60,613 nt of DNA, from the NCBI GenBank assembly GCA_003233175.1, contig QIKY01000238.1, positions 1 to 60,613 of the forward strand, read 5' to 3'. The number at the start of each line of letters is the position of its first letter. The stretch's first letter is position 1. Of the stretch, positions 42,870-51,872 are shown one piece after another. The notes below the pieces were generated by a model. It made no database searches. It was not told the DNA's origin and saw only the letters and a program-made list of their open reading frames with translations. The translations under genes were made by a program, and so were the position numbers. Source of the DNA: Planctomycetaceae bacterium. GTDB taxonomy: Bacteria > Planctomycetota > Planctomycetia > Pirellulales > Pirellulaceae.

Positions 42870-44798
42870 CTATTTTTTCCCGCCCTCTATTTCACCCACT
42901 TCGAGGTAGCCGTCTTGGTCTACGTCGAGCGAGGAGAACTGCTCTGGCGAGCCGAGAAATTCTCGCGGACTGATTTCGCCGTCGGCGTCGAGGTCCATGC
43001 TTGTGAACCAACGGGGCGCGTCTTTTGCCGACAACGCCCGCCGCACGGGCGGTGCGAAGAGTGTGTTGTTTTGTTGCACATTGCCGCGCACCAAGCCGAG
43101 AATTAAGCCGCTGGGAAGTTCCTCGCCGGTAATGCGTTGATCGGCATTGGCGTCGAGTTTGGCCAGCGTTGCCGGCGCCGAATCGATTTCCCGCTCAGAG
43201 AGTCGGCCATCGCTGTTTTGGTCGAGTACGCTGAAGAGGGTATCGGCGTGGTCGGCGGCGCGGGCGCGAATCTGGCTCATGGCCGGCCCCTGCCGCCGCC
43301 GCAAATAGGCGGCGTACTCCGCCGGATACACTTTATCGTCTTGATCGTTGTCGAGATCGGCAAATGTCAACATGCCGCCGGGCAGTGCAACCTCCGGCAA
43401 CTCCTCCTCTTCAAGGTAGCCATTTTTATCGGCGTCGAAGCGTTGGAATAATACAGCGGCCTGTTGGGCGAGGTTGTTATTGACGCCGTCGTTGACAAAA
43501 AATTCCAGGCGAACTCCCGGCAACGCCAACGTGATGCGCTGGGCGTAGTCGGTGGCGGCCACGGTTTGCGACGCCAACGGTTCGGCAATTTCGAGCAGTT
43601 TTATTTGCGGCGGGCGCGGGACAGCGTTGTTCGGTATGGCGTTGTTCGGTGCGAGGTTGTTCGCTTCGGCTTGATTTTCAGACTGCGGCTCTTCGCCGAA
43701 GCGAGCCTCGAGGCGAATCTGTGGTTCGATGGTTACGAGGGCCTGCAATTCCTCTTCCGAAATTTCACCATCGGCGTCGGCGTCGAGTTGGCGGAACAAC
43801 TCCGGCGTGAGCGGAAAACTCTCCTCGTCGAGCACGCCGTTGACGCCATACATTTCCTCCAAGGAATACTGGAGCGTGCCCCAACGCGTGAGTGCGTCGA
43901 GTCGTATGGCGGTGTCAGGACCGCGTCGGCGGCGGTTGGGCATGGCGCCGGTCATGCGGACGTCGGGGGTGTCGTCGAAATCGGCGGCCAAGAGCACGCC
44001 ATCGTCGTCGGCGTCGCGCGAGCGCAGGCGTTTGGCCGACGTTTCGATCTCCTCCCGCGAGATAATCCCGTCGTGGTCGGTATCGAGATGCAAGCCGATC
44101 AGCGAGCGAAGCTGGGTGTAATTTCGATATTCATTGGCGCTTTGCAAGGAGAACGCCGCCGACTGCCCGGCATTTCGGGTGAGGAAACGCGGCGCCTCGT
44201 TGGCGTCAAATTCGCCGTCACGGTCGACATCGTAAAGCCGCACCATGCGGCCGGCTTCCTCTTCGTCGCCGACCGGCAGATTTCCATACTGGCCGCTTTT
44301 TAACGCCGGGCTATTCACCACTTCTTCCCACGTCGGGCGGCCATCGTGGTTGGTGTCGGCCGCTTGTAATAGATCCTCGATCAACGCCTTCAAGGGCGCA
44401 TCGAACGGCTGGCCATCGATTGCCATGGCTATCTCGACCACCAAAGGCCCTCCCGACGACAACAACACCAGCCGCTCGGTCGCCGTATCCTTTGCAACTT
44501 TTTCCACGACCGCCTCATTCGACGCGAGAGATTCTACAATCGCCGATGTTTTTCCCTCCGCCGGTGAATTATCTTCCGCTGGCGTTTCTTCTTTCTTGAC
44601 GACTGGCGCCGCGTCCACGGAAGCGGGCGCCTCTTCCGCCAAGGGCGCCGCTTTCTCTGCTTTTTCCAGGACAGCCTCCGGCGCGCTGGTGGCGTTCGAT
44701 GCCGGAACATTTTTTTTGCCGGTCGGCCCGACAGCAGCCTTCGGCGAGCAACCACAAGCCAACACCAGCAAAACCGCCAAAAGGCGCTGCAATTTCAT
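42870..44798 (-). CDS. multi-EF-hand lipoprotein
   Basis: The start is ATG 44796-44798 (MKLQRLLAVLLVLACGCSP), a lipoprotein signal with Cys near residue 15-17. The product has about 642 residues. A low-complexity Ala/Glu-rich linker (about residues 20-115) is followed by some eleven EF-hand-like calcium loops, such as DTNHDGRPTWEE, DVDRDGEFDANE, DADADGEISEEE and DLDADGEISPRE, spread to the C-terminus. Calcium-binding lipoproteins of this kind are abundant in planctomycetes. It is probably exposed in the periplasm or at the cell surface. Its binding partner is unknown. It is not obviously operonic with its neighbours. Confidence 0.9.
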   Translation of the reverse strand: MKLQRLLAVLLVLACGCSPKAAVGPTGKKNVPASNATSAPEAVLEKAEKAAPLAEEAPASVDAAPVVKKEETPAEDNSPAEGKTSAIVESLASNEAVVEKVAKDTATERLVLLSSGGPLVVEIAMAIDGQPFDAPLKALIEDLLQAADTNHDGRPTWEEVVNSPALKSGQYGNLPVGDEEEAGRMVRLYDVDRDGEFDANEAPRFLTRNAGQSAAFSLQSANEYRNYTQLRSLIGLHLDTDHDGIISREEIETSAKRLRSRDADDDGVLLAADFDDTPDVRMTGAMPNRRRRGPDTAIRLDALTRWGTLQYSLEEMYGVNGVLDEESFPLTPELFRQLDADADGEISEEELQALVTIEPQIRLEARFGEEPQSENQAEANNLAPNNAIPNNAVPRPPQIKLLEIAEPLASQTVAATDYAQRITLALPGVRLEFFVNDGVNNNLAQQAAVLFQRFDADKNGYLEEEELPEVALPGGMLTFADLDNDQDDKVYPAEYAAYLRRRQGPAMSQIRARAADHADTLFSVLDQNSDGRLSEREIDSAPATLAKLDANADQRITGEELPSGLILGLVRGNVQQNNTLFAPPVRRALSAKDAPRWFTSMDLDADGEISPREFLGSPEQFSSLDVDQDGYLEVGEIEGGKK

Positions 44799-44846
44799 GG
44801 TTCGCCACCCTTTGTGTTCGTTCATTCTTCGTCCGGTTACGAATGG

Positions 44847-44918
44847 TTCGTTTAACGGCAAGCTGAAGGCGTCGGCGCGTCTCGAAACACAGTCGCCTTC
44901 GGCTTGCCGTTAAACGAA
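44847..44918. terminator. 25-bp hairpin, probable terminator or REP
   Basis: TTCGTTTAACGGCAAGCTGA and the rest of the left arm (44847-44871) pair with 44894-44918 at 24 of 25 positions, around a 22-nt loop. It is the only structure in the 148-base gap between the DUF1501 stop and the EF-hand start. Confidence 0.7.
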
Positions 44919-44946
44919 GAATGTGTCATTTTCGGCCGAGTCTGGT

Positions 44947-46278
44947 TTAAGCCAGCAGGTCGGCAATCGGTTCGCCTTCCATGATTGGGAAGGGACGCCC
45001 AATACTAGAGATGATTTCAACCGCCGGGTCGATGCCCGCCGCCCGGCAAAACGTAGCCAGCACACTTCCCTCGTCGACTTTGCCGTCTTCCACGGCGGAG
45101 CCGTCGTCGCTGGTGCGTCCAAACGCCTGTCCGCCCGCAATACCGCCGCCCGCCAAAACGCACGTCCAAGCCGCCGGGAAATGATCTCGGCCGGCGTTGC
45201 CGTTGATTGTTGGCGTGCGGCCGAATTCGCCCATCCAGAGAATGGTGGTCGATTCCAGCAGGCCACGGTCCGCCAGCTCGCGCATCAGCGTGGCCCAGCC
45301 GGCGTCAAGTTGCGCCGAGAGGGATTTTACCGCGGGAAAGTTATTGAGGTGCGTATCCCAACCGAGGCCCGTCCCCAGCGACACCTCCACAAACGGCGCC
45401 CCACGCTCGATCAGCCGCCGCGCCATCAAGCAACCTTGGCCGAAAGTTCCGCGTCCATACGCTTCTCGGACGGCGTCGGGCTCTTGTGAAAGATCGAACG
45501 CCGCCACTGCGTCGTCGTGCATCATGCGCACCGCGCGGCGAAACATCGTGTTTTGCGCCCGGCTGTTGCCGCTGGACCGACTCGCCAAAAATCGGGACTG
45601 CAACGAACGCCACATTTCCAAGCGTTTTTGATGCTGCTCGGCCGACACGTTTTTGGGCAGCGTGAGGTTATCGACCCCCAATTCCGCAAAGCCGTCGGCC
45701 GCCGGCACGGCATTCTGGCCGGCCCCGCCGCCGACCGTGGCGGGCGCGTAACGGGGCCCCAAATATCCAGGACCGAACGCCGCCGCATTCACTGCCGGAC
45801 CAGGATTGATGCTAATATAGTTGGGCAGCCGAGCTTCGGAATCGCCCAATTCCTTGGAAACAATCGAACCCAGCGTGGGGAATCGCACCGGTCCGCCCGG
45901 CTGACGCCCCGTGCGCATGAGATACGAACCGCGTCCATGGTCGCCTTCCTTGGTGCTCAGCGAGCGGATCAGGGCAAGATGTTCGGCCTGTTGGGCGAGT
46001 TGCGGCAGGTGTTCGCTGAATCGGAGGCCGGGAACGGAAGTGGCCGCCTCCTTGAACTCCCCGCCATTGGCGTGATTCGGCTTCATGTCGAAGGTGTCGG
46101 TTTGCGCGGGCCCGCCGGGCATCCAGAGCAGCACGCAATGTTTGCCCGGTTTTGGTTGTGCGGCTGCCGCCAAGGCCGGCAGCCAAGGACACGCACTAGC
46201 GCCCAACACCCCGACCGACATACGCCGCAGCCATTGTCGACGACTCAAACCGCCGAAAACGTTGGATGGGTTGTTCAT
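44947..46278 (-). CDS. DUF1501 domain protein, Tat-exported (sulfatase-fold)
   Basis: A 443-residue protein. Its N-terminus SRRQWLRRMSVGVLGASA with a hydrophobic stretch fits a twin-arginine export signal. The body resembles the alkaline-phosphatase/sulfatase fold of DUF1501: CVLLWMPGGPAQTDTFDMKP, HLALIRSLSTKEGDHGRGSY, WDTHLNNFPAVKSL, MGEFGRTPTINGNAGRDHFP and TCVLAGGGIAGGQAFGRT. It is encoded 50 bases downstream of the DUF1549 gene, the standard planctomycete pair. Their biochemical role is unknown. They are commonly seen together and exported. Confidence 0.92.
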   Translation of the reverse strand: MNNPSNVFGGLSRRQWLRRMSVGVLGASACPWLPALAAAAQPKPGKHCVLLWMPGGPAQTDTFDMKPNHANGGEFKEAATSVPGLRFSEHLPQLAQQAEHLALIRSLSTKEGDHGRGSYLMRTGRQPGGPVRFPTLGSIVSKELGDSEARLPNYISINPGPAVNAAAFGPGYLGPRYAPATVGGGAGQNAVPAADGFAELGVDNLTLPKNVSAEQHQKRLEMWRSLQSRFLASRSSGNSRAQNTMFRRAVRMMHDDAVAAFDLSQEPDAVREAYGRGTFGQGCLMARRLIERGAPFVEVSLGTGLGWDTHLNNFPAVKSLSAQLDAGWATLMRELADRGLLESTTILWMGEFGRTPTINGNAGRDHFPAAWTCVLAGGGIAGGQAFGRTSDDGSAVEDGKVDEGSVLATFCRAAGIDPAVEIISSIGRPFPIMEGEPIADLLA

Positions 46279-46328
46279 CGCGATATCCCCGTTAAAAACA
46301 TTGCCCCGTTAAAAACATTGCCCGGCCG

Positions 46329-48008
46329 TTAATGATTCAATACAAATTCCGCGCTGGTTAGCAGCGCCCAAAAAACATCGCCCCGCGCCCGCCGCCGCGA
46401 TTTCGCATTATCGCTTTCGGCGATATACCCGACAAACCGCTGGCGTTCCTCGTCGGTGGGAAAGCGAGCATAAGCCGCCAGGAAAAGAGTCTCGACGCGC
46501 TGTGGCTCCGAAAGCCAAGGCGCCTCCAGTGCTTTCAAGAGGCCGCTCGTTTCCGGCAACGACGCAGCATTGACCGTTTGGCCGTTGAGCAACATCAATA
46601 CCTGCGGCATGCCGGCTTGAAACTCCGCCGGGTTCCAGTTCCGCAACTGCATCTGAGTGACAAACGCCTGCCGCTGGGGTGAAAAAGCGGGAGAGTTTCC
46701 CATGCCGGCGGCAATGTTTCGCGGTGTCAGGGTGGCGCGGGCGACGCTGTCGTAAAGTTGCTCGGCCGAAAGCGACTTAATCATCATCGTGGCGAACAAC
46801 TCCGGCGGCGGCCGTTCGCCGTCGTAACGGCTCGATAGCTGGTAGGCCTTGGTATTGGCCAGTGTTCTCAATAACTCTTGGTAGTCGAAACCGGAACGCA
46901 CAAAATAGACACTCAGCTCCTCCAGCAACTCGGGATGGCTGCCAGGATTATGCTTGCCAAGATCATCGACCGGTTCGACCAGCCCCCAACCGAAGAGTTG
47001 TTTCCAAGCACGATTAACCGCCGCCGGCGGCAGGTAGTGGTTCTCGCGAGAGGCCATCCAGAGCGAAAGCTGCGTGCGGCGCGGCCCACCTTCGTCTTCC
47101 AACGGCGATTGGCCATCGGGAAATTGCGGCGCCACGACGGTGTCGGTCTCGGGAATCGTGACTTCGCCCGACTCCAAATCAACGAGTCGGGTGTTGCCGG
47201 GGCTGGACTGCGTTTGCTCCAGCTGTGCGAAAAAAGCGGCGTATCCCCAAAAATCGTGTTGTTTCCAATGATCGAACGGATGGTCATGACACTGCGCACA
47301 TTGGATCTGCAAGCCCAGAAAAATTCTGGCGGTGTTGGCCGCCAGTTCTTCGGGTTTTAGTTCCAAGGCGGTGTAAAAGAGTGACGGGCCGGCGTCGTCG
47401 CCTCCGGTGGCGACCAATAAATCAGAAACCAACCGGTCGTAGCGAAGATTCGCGGCGAACTGACGACGCAGCCAGTTTTGCACGCCCAACACACCCTGAA
47501 TGTTGCCGTTCTCCATTCCGGCGGGCAACATGATATTGCGCCATAGCGTGGCCATGTGGGTGGCGTATGCGGGTGAACGCAACAAGGCGTCGAGCAAGGC
47601 TTGGCGTTTCCGAGGATGTTTGTCGGCCAGAAAGGCTCGCACCCGAGATACCTTGGGAATTGCGCCGGTCAGATCTAAATAGGCGCGTCGCAGAAACTCG
47701 CTATCGTCGGCTGGCGGCGAAGGCGGGGTTTTTGCCTGCCGCCAGTGTTCGGCCAAGACGTCGTCGATTCGGGCGATCATTTCGGCCCGCAGCGCCGAGC
47801 GAGCGTCGGTATCTTGCACGTCGGTGTTTGGTGACTCGATTTCAGAAGTTTTGGCAATATCCTCCGCTTCAATATTTCCGCTAAACACACTGAAGAAAAG
47901 ACATAGTGTAAACAGTAGGCATCGCCACCGATTGCCAATTCGTTGCAGGGTGTATATACCTAATAGGGCGCGTCGCGCCGAACGACAGCAACAAGAGGTT
48001 TCCATCAT
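46329..48008 (-). CDS. DUF1549/DUF1553 domain protein
   Basis: A 559-residue exported protein. A signal-like hydrophobic segment (CLLFTLCLFFSVFSGNIEA) follows a basic N-terminus. DUF1549 lies at roughly residues 75-260 (EFLRRAYLDLTGAIPKVSRV, IFLGLQIQCAQCHDHPFDHW). DUF1553 lies at 330-540 (NRAWKQLFGWGLVEPVDDLG, RSGFDYQELLRTLANTKAYQ). It has the CAQCHDHP block seen in many members but lacks the cytochrome-c domain that longer planctomycete versions carry. It and the DUF1501 gene form one operon. The function of the pair is not established. Confidence 0.9.
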   Translation of the reverse strand: MMETSCCCRSARRALLGIYTLQRIGNRWRCLLFTLCLFFSVFSGNIEAEDIAKTSEIESPNTDVQDTDARSALRAEMIARIDDVLAEHWRQAKTPPSPPADDSEFLRRAYLDLTGAIPKVSRVRAFLADKHPRKRQALLDALLRSPAYATHMATLWRNIMLPAGMENGNIQGVLGVQNWLRRQFAANLRYDRLVSDLLVATGGDDAGPSLFYTALELKPEELAANTARIFLGLQIQCAQCHDHPFDHWKQHDFWGYAAFFAQLEQTQSSPGNTRLVDLESGEVTIPETDTVVAPQFPDGQSPLEDEGGPRRTQLSLWMASRENHYLPPAAVNRAWKQLFGWGLVEPVDDLGKHNPGSHPELLEELSVYFVRSGFDYQELLRTLANTKAYQLSSRYDGERPPPELFATMMIKSLSAEQLYDSVARATLTPRNIAAGMGNSPAFSPQRQAFVTQMQLRNWNPAEFQAGMPQVLMLLNGQTVNAASLPETSGLLKALEAPWLSEPQRVETLFLAAYARFPTDEERQRFVGYIAESDNAKSRRRARGDVFWALLTSAEFVLNH

Positions 48009-48604
48009 CGCCCTCGAATGTAAAAGGCTGACCGCAAATCTGGAGTTTGCCGTTTGGAGTCTGAGCCGCAGTGCGTAATGAGGTCATCCTAACGCGTGGC
48101 GACCGTGTGGGGAAATGAAATACTGCACTCATTTCGGCGAACGGCGGAAAATATTGGAGTCTTAATTCTGGCGAAAAATTCCGCCGACCGCAGGCGTATT
48201 TTGAGCAAAGGAGCGCCGCCTTTCGCTGCTCCGCGAAAGAACGCTGCTTTTGTGGAGCGAAAGGCGACTACAAGACAATTGCTCTGAAGTGGTTTGCACG
48301 TGCATATTTGAATACCACATTGGCGGATGCCGGATGAAAATCCGGCTTTTACTTAAACAGACGGCGCCCTGCGGGTTTGGCATCAAGGTTGTTTGCCTGC
48401 CTCGAACCGAAATGGGGCAAGAAGCCACTCTTATGGGTGGTGTAAAGCCAGCCTCACCGAAGGCATAAGTCCCCATTCAGTGAAAAGTGCGGAAGTCCGC
48501 AATCTCTAACGAGATAGATACATAGAAAAAAAGTGGTTTTAGCTAGGTTGGGTGGGTAACAATAAAATTGTCATTTGTTATATTATGGGCATTGTTGGGT
48601 ATCT
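48009..48604. other. spacer with repeat fragment, no gene
   Basis: No credible reading frame. Around 48200-48290 a palindrome-like stretch contains GCGAAAGGCGACTACAAGAC (48257-48276 onward), which reappears with about four changes at 54862-54890 before riboflavin synthase. The rest is AT-rich and without recognisable sites. Confidence 0.5.
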
Positions 48605-48622
48605 GTGACATCATCCTGTCAC
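48605..48622. promoter_or_regulatory. dyad upstream of the Rrf2 gene (candidate operator)
   Basis: GTGACA-tcatcc-TGTCAC is a perfect 6-bp dyad with a 6-nt spacer, ending 46 bases before the Rrf2 start. Rrf2 proteins bind short dyads as dimers and often control their own gene. The regulatory role is inference. Confidence 0.4.
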
Positions 48623-48668
48623 CCCAATTTTTCTCCAGTCTCGAAGGAAGAAACGGCTTCAGATTCTC

Positions 48669-49070
48669 ATGAAACTCTCTCGAACCGCAGCATATGCACT
48701 TCACGCGACCCTTCGGCTTGCGGAAGAAAAGTCTTCGACCCCCATCCCCTGCAGCAGGCTGGCCAATGATGGCGAAATGCCAGAGCGATTTTTGTTGCAA
48801 ATTTTACGCAATCTTGTTAATCACGGCGTGTTACGTTCCACGCGAGGCGTTGAAGGCGGGTACTCGCTCGCCCGCACGCCCCAACAGATATCGCTTTTGG
48901 AAATTCTCGAAGCGATCGAAGGCCCCATCGGCAGCGCCAACGACGTTGCGGATTTGCTGCCGCGGACGTATCGCAAGGCGGTAACGACGGCCATGAATCA
49001 GGTCAGCAAGAACTTGCGCGCCGAATTAAAGGCGATCACCATCGCCAAACTGATGAGCAAGGGCCGGTAA
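48669..49070 (+). CDS. Rrf2-family transcriptional regulator
   Basis: A 133-residue winged-helix regulator. MKLSRTAAYALHATLRLAEE is the typical first helix, then the recognition helix region MPERFLLQILRNLVNHGVL and the wing STRGVEGGYSLARTP. Unlike IscR or NsrR it has no cluster-binding cysteines in the C-terminal third (only one Cys, near residue 28), so it is probably not an iron-sulfur sensor. It may respond to another ligand or act constitutively. It lies upstream of, and in the same direction as, the HisN-like phosphatase gene at a 158-base distance. Confidence 0.9.
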   Translation: MKLSRTAAYALHATLRLAEEKSSTPIPCSRLANDGEMPERFLLQILRNLVNHGVLRSTRGVEGGYSLARTPQQISLLEILEAIEGPIGSANDVADLLPRTYRKAVTTAMNQVSKNLRAELKAITIAKLMSKGR

Positions 49071-49228
49071 AACGCCTTCCGCTGGAACGAATCGTTTTCT
49101 CAACGGCTTTCCCGGCGTTAGGGAGGTTTTCCGGTGCTGCGTTTTGTCGTTACGCGCGCTTAGGCGGAACGCGATGCGCGAGAAAACAAATAACAACCTT
49201 ATAAGACATCTTATTTGAAGGGAATCAC

Positions 49229-50074
49229 ATGGGCGGCGCCGCTCCGGTGGACGATGGAATCCATGACGATGAAATCAAGACGCGGCTGGAATTCGCGCTC
49301 TCCATCGCCCAGCAAGCCGGACGGAGAACGTTACGTTATTTTCGCTCGCCGGATCTAGCCGTTGAGCGAAAGTCGGACAACTCCCCGGTGACGATTGCTG
49401 ATCGTGATGCGGAAGAATTCTTGCGGAAATCGATACTGCAAGCGTTCGCCGAAGACAGCATCGTCGGCGAGGAGTTCGACGACGTTAACGGCGTGTCGGA
49501 CTTTCGCTGGATTCTTGATCCTATCGATGGCACCAAGTCGTTCATCAGCGGCGCGCCCCTGTATGGAACGCTGGTCGGCGTGGAACATGCCGGGCGGAGC
49601 GTCATTGGCGTGATCGTCATTCCAGCGCTCGACGAATGTGTTTATGCGGCGCTCGGTAAGGGGGCGTGGCATATTGTCGGCGGCGCGGCGCCAACACCCG
49701 CCAGGGTGTCGACGCGAACTTCGCTTTCCGAAGGCGTTTTTCTTACCTCACAAGTCGATACGTTCGCTCGCCGCAACGCCAGAGATGCTTTTTTTGCGCT
49801 CGAAAAGGCGGCCTCCCTCACCCGCACTTGGGGCGATTGTTATGGCTACCTGATGGTGGCCACCGGCCGGGCGGATGTTATGGTCGACCCGATGATGAAC
49901 CTCTGGGACGCCGCCGCTATTTTGCCCGTTCTCCAGGAAGCGGGCGGAGCCTTTACCGACTGGCAAGGAGCGCCTGTCGTTACCTCCGGGGAAGGAATCG
50001 GGGCGGCGCCCGGCGTCTTGCAGGAAGTGCTCGAAATCACTCGCCGCTTTCCCCGTCTGCCGAAAGCAACTTAA
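49229..50074 (+). CDS. hisN: inositol-monophosphatase-family phosphatase, HisN-like
   Basis: A 281-residue Mg-dependent phosphatase. The metal-binding blocks are GEEFDDVNG, WILDPIDGTKSFISG (the signature DP-I-DGT) and, near the C-terminus, VDPMMNLWDAAAILPVLQEAGG. It has a strong ribosome site (GAAGGGAA) before ATG 49229. Members of this branch commonly hydrolyse histidinol phosphate as the penultimate step of histidine synthesis, and hisI is also in this window, but inositol-phosphate or PAP hydrolysis cannot be excluded. Its stop overlaps the convergent thioredoxin-like gene by 4 bases. Confidence 0.85.
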   Translation: MGGAAPVDDGIHDDEIKTRLEFALSIAQQAGRRTLRYFRSPDLAVERKSDNSPVTIADRDAEEFLRKSILQAFAEDSIVGEEFDDVNGVSDFRWILDPIDGTKSFISGAPLYGTLVGVEHAGRSVIGVIVIPALDECVYAALGKGAWHIVGGAAPTPARVSTRTSLSEGVFLTSQVDTFARRNARDAFFALEKAASLTRTWGDCYGYLMVATGRADVMVDPMMNLWDAAAILPVLQEAGGAFTDWQGAPVVTSGEGIGAAPGVLQEVLEITRRFPRLPKAT

Positions 50075-51405
50075 TCTCGCGAAAGCAACTTAGACGCCAA
50101 CGCGTCTAACTTCTCCAAGCCCAGGTTGCGATCCACGGGATAAAAGCCGGCGTGGTATTCCACCACTTTTCCGCTGCGGTCGAGCACGACGTATGCCGGC
50201 AAATGGTCTTCGGCGGTGCGCGGGTCGCCGAAGCGTTTGAGCACCTCGCCCGAATCTTGCAACAGCGGATAACTCAGATTCATAAACGCGCGAAAACGCC
50301 GACCGCTGGAACGCGATGTACGGCGGTCGGCTGTTTCCGGAGAGCCGGCGTCGACTTGCACGCCATAAACCCGCAAACCGCGTTTGCCGTAACGACGATA
50401 AAGGAAATCGAGGTAACCGGCTTGCCCATACGGCTCCTCCAGCGGTTTTTCCCGATAGCTCCAAAAGTGCAACACGGTCACTTTTCCCAACAGCGCGGAA
50501 TTATCGACCACCTCCCCGCCTAGCGACGTCAGGCGGAAGGTTGGCGCTGCGCGGCCCACCAACCGGTTTCGCATCGCGGCGATGCCTCCCGCCCGGCTGA
50601 CCGAACGTTGCAGATCTTGCCGGGCCGCTTTCGCCACCGCCGCCAGTGGAGAATGCTCCGAATTTTCGAGCAGAGGCGGCAGTTTTTCCTTGAGCTTTGC
50701 CAGTTGGTCGTCGCTCCACCGCGTTTCCTTGCTTCGAGGATCGATCTTCAGCCCGTCGCGCAGGGAGATCCACTTGGCGAACGCATCGACTGCCGCCACG
50801 TAGGCGTTTGGTGAAAGGGAGTTGCGTTCGACCAGCTCGCACCGCAGCGTGTGTTTTTTGCCGCGTCCAAAGAAAACGGTCTCGCGGTAGGAAAGCACCA
50901 GCGGGCTGTTTTTGTCGACCCACATAGTGCGTTTCAGGCCATAGGTCGTGCTGGCTTCCACGCGCCAGGCGTCTCGCCCGGCGGCGCGGCCGTCGCGGGT
51001 GACCTCATAGGTGAGTCCGTCTGCGGCAAACTTGGCGCCCACCGCCAGCGGGGTATCGGTATGCAAAAAGAAAGCGGCCATGTTCTTGGCCGAAAGCCCT
51101 TGGCCATGATCGTATAGCAGAGCCGGCCCGCCACCGCCGCCCTTCCACTGGGCGTCATACGCCTGACGGCCGAAACGCTGCGCCCAGGGCAAGGCGCCGC
51201 GTCCTTTTTCTTCCACGCTCCAAAACATTTCGACGCCCGAATCGTCGGGCGGCGAGAGCCAGCAGACGAGGTCGAATGTTTTGCGAGTGAGGGCCGGGTC
51301 GCCTTCTTCGGCCTCCAAACGACCGGTGTACCGAAGTTCAAGCGCGCCGGTCGACGGCGCGCCCGCCCAGGTGCAGACGAGGAGCATCAGAGCAGCCGCA
51401 TTCAT
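50071..51405 (-). CDS. exported TlpA/redoxin-like protein without CXXC
   Basis: A 444-residue protein. A signal peptide (MNAAALMLLVCTWAGAPSTG) is followed by a 290-residue beta-rich domain of unknown type. A thioredoxin-fold tail then starts APTFRLTSLGGEVVDNSALL, KVTVLHFWSYREKPLEEPYG and ends LDRSGKVVEYHAGFYP. Where active TlpA-like proteins have WCxxC, this protein has WSYREKP, so it cannot be a thiol oxidoreductase. It may instead bind a partner or a lipid. Such cysteine-free redoxins occur widely in planctomycetes. The first domain may be the functional part. Confidence 0.8.
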   Translation of the reverse strand: MNAAALMLLVCTWAGAPSTGALELRYTGRLEAEEGDPALTRKTFDLVCWLSPPDDSGVEMFWSVEEKGRGALPWAQRFGRQAYDAQWKGGGGGPALLYDHGQGLSAKNMAAFFLHTDTPLAVGAKFAADGLTYEVTRDGRAAGRDAWRVEASTTYGLKRTMWVDKNSPLVLSYRETVFFGRGKKHTLRCELVERNSLSPNAYVAAVDAFAKWISLRDGLKIDPRSKETRWSDDQLAKLKEKLPPLLENSEHSPLAAVAKAARQDLQRSVSRAGGIAAMRNRLVGRAAPTFRLTSLGGEVVDNSALLGKVTVLHFWSYREKPLEEPYGQAGYLDFLYRRYGKRGLRVYGVQVDAGSPETADRRTSRSSGRRFRAFMNLSYPLLQDSGEVLKRFGDPRTAEDHLPAYVVLDRSGKVVEYHAGFYPVDRNLGLEKLDALASKLLSRD

Positions 51406-51547
51406 GAGGGGAACTCACTATGGAAGGAGGGGGGGCCACAGGCGGGAGGATTCCATTCTAACATACTCGGCCCCAGACTCCATGGAGCCGATGCGATTCG
51501 GCGTAACCGGGCGATTCGGCGCCCCTCAGTCCATTGGAGCCGCTCAT

Positions 51548-51738
51548 TTGTCAATAGTTATTTGTCAATTGTCATTTGACATTGCTTTCGGCCCGATGGC
51601 GTTTTCAGTAATCTGCCCATAATCTGAATCACATGAACTGCAACACCAATGAGCCGCTCAGTCGAATCGTCCGCATTGGGCGAGTTTCCCATCGCCCCTT
51701 TCAATGATAAATGACAATTGACAAATAACTATTGACAA
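51548..51738. repeat. 37-bp AT-rich inverted repeat element
   Basis: Arms 51548-51584 and 51702-51738 (starting TTGTCAATAGTTATTTGTCA) pair at 35 of 37 positions around a 117-bp core that contains TCCATTGGAGCC-type bases. It fills most of the 467-base gap before the phosphoglycerate mutase gene. There is no gene inside. It resembles a MITE or large REP, but no target duplication was recognised. Confidence 0.75.
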
Positions 51739-51872
51739 TTGTTCCGCCCGCGCCGCGTGCGGGGCTTGTCTAACGAGCGTTTTCAGTTTACCACAGAGTC
51801 GCTGTCAAACCAAAAATGCGAAGAGCGGGCCGCCTGTTCCGCTGAATGGGCCGATCGGCCAGGAGAAAAGCC

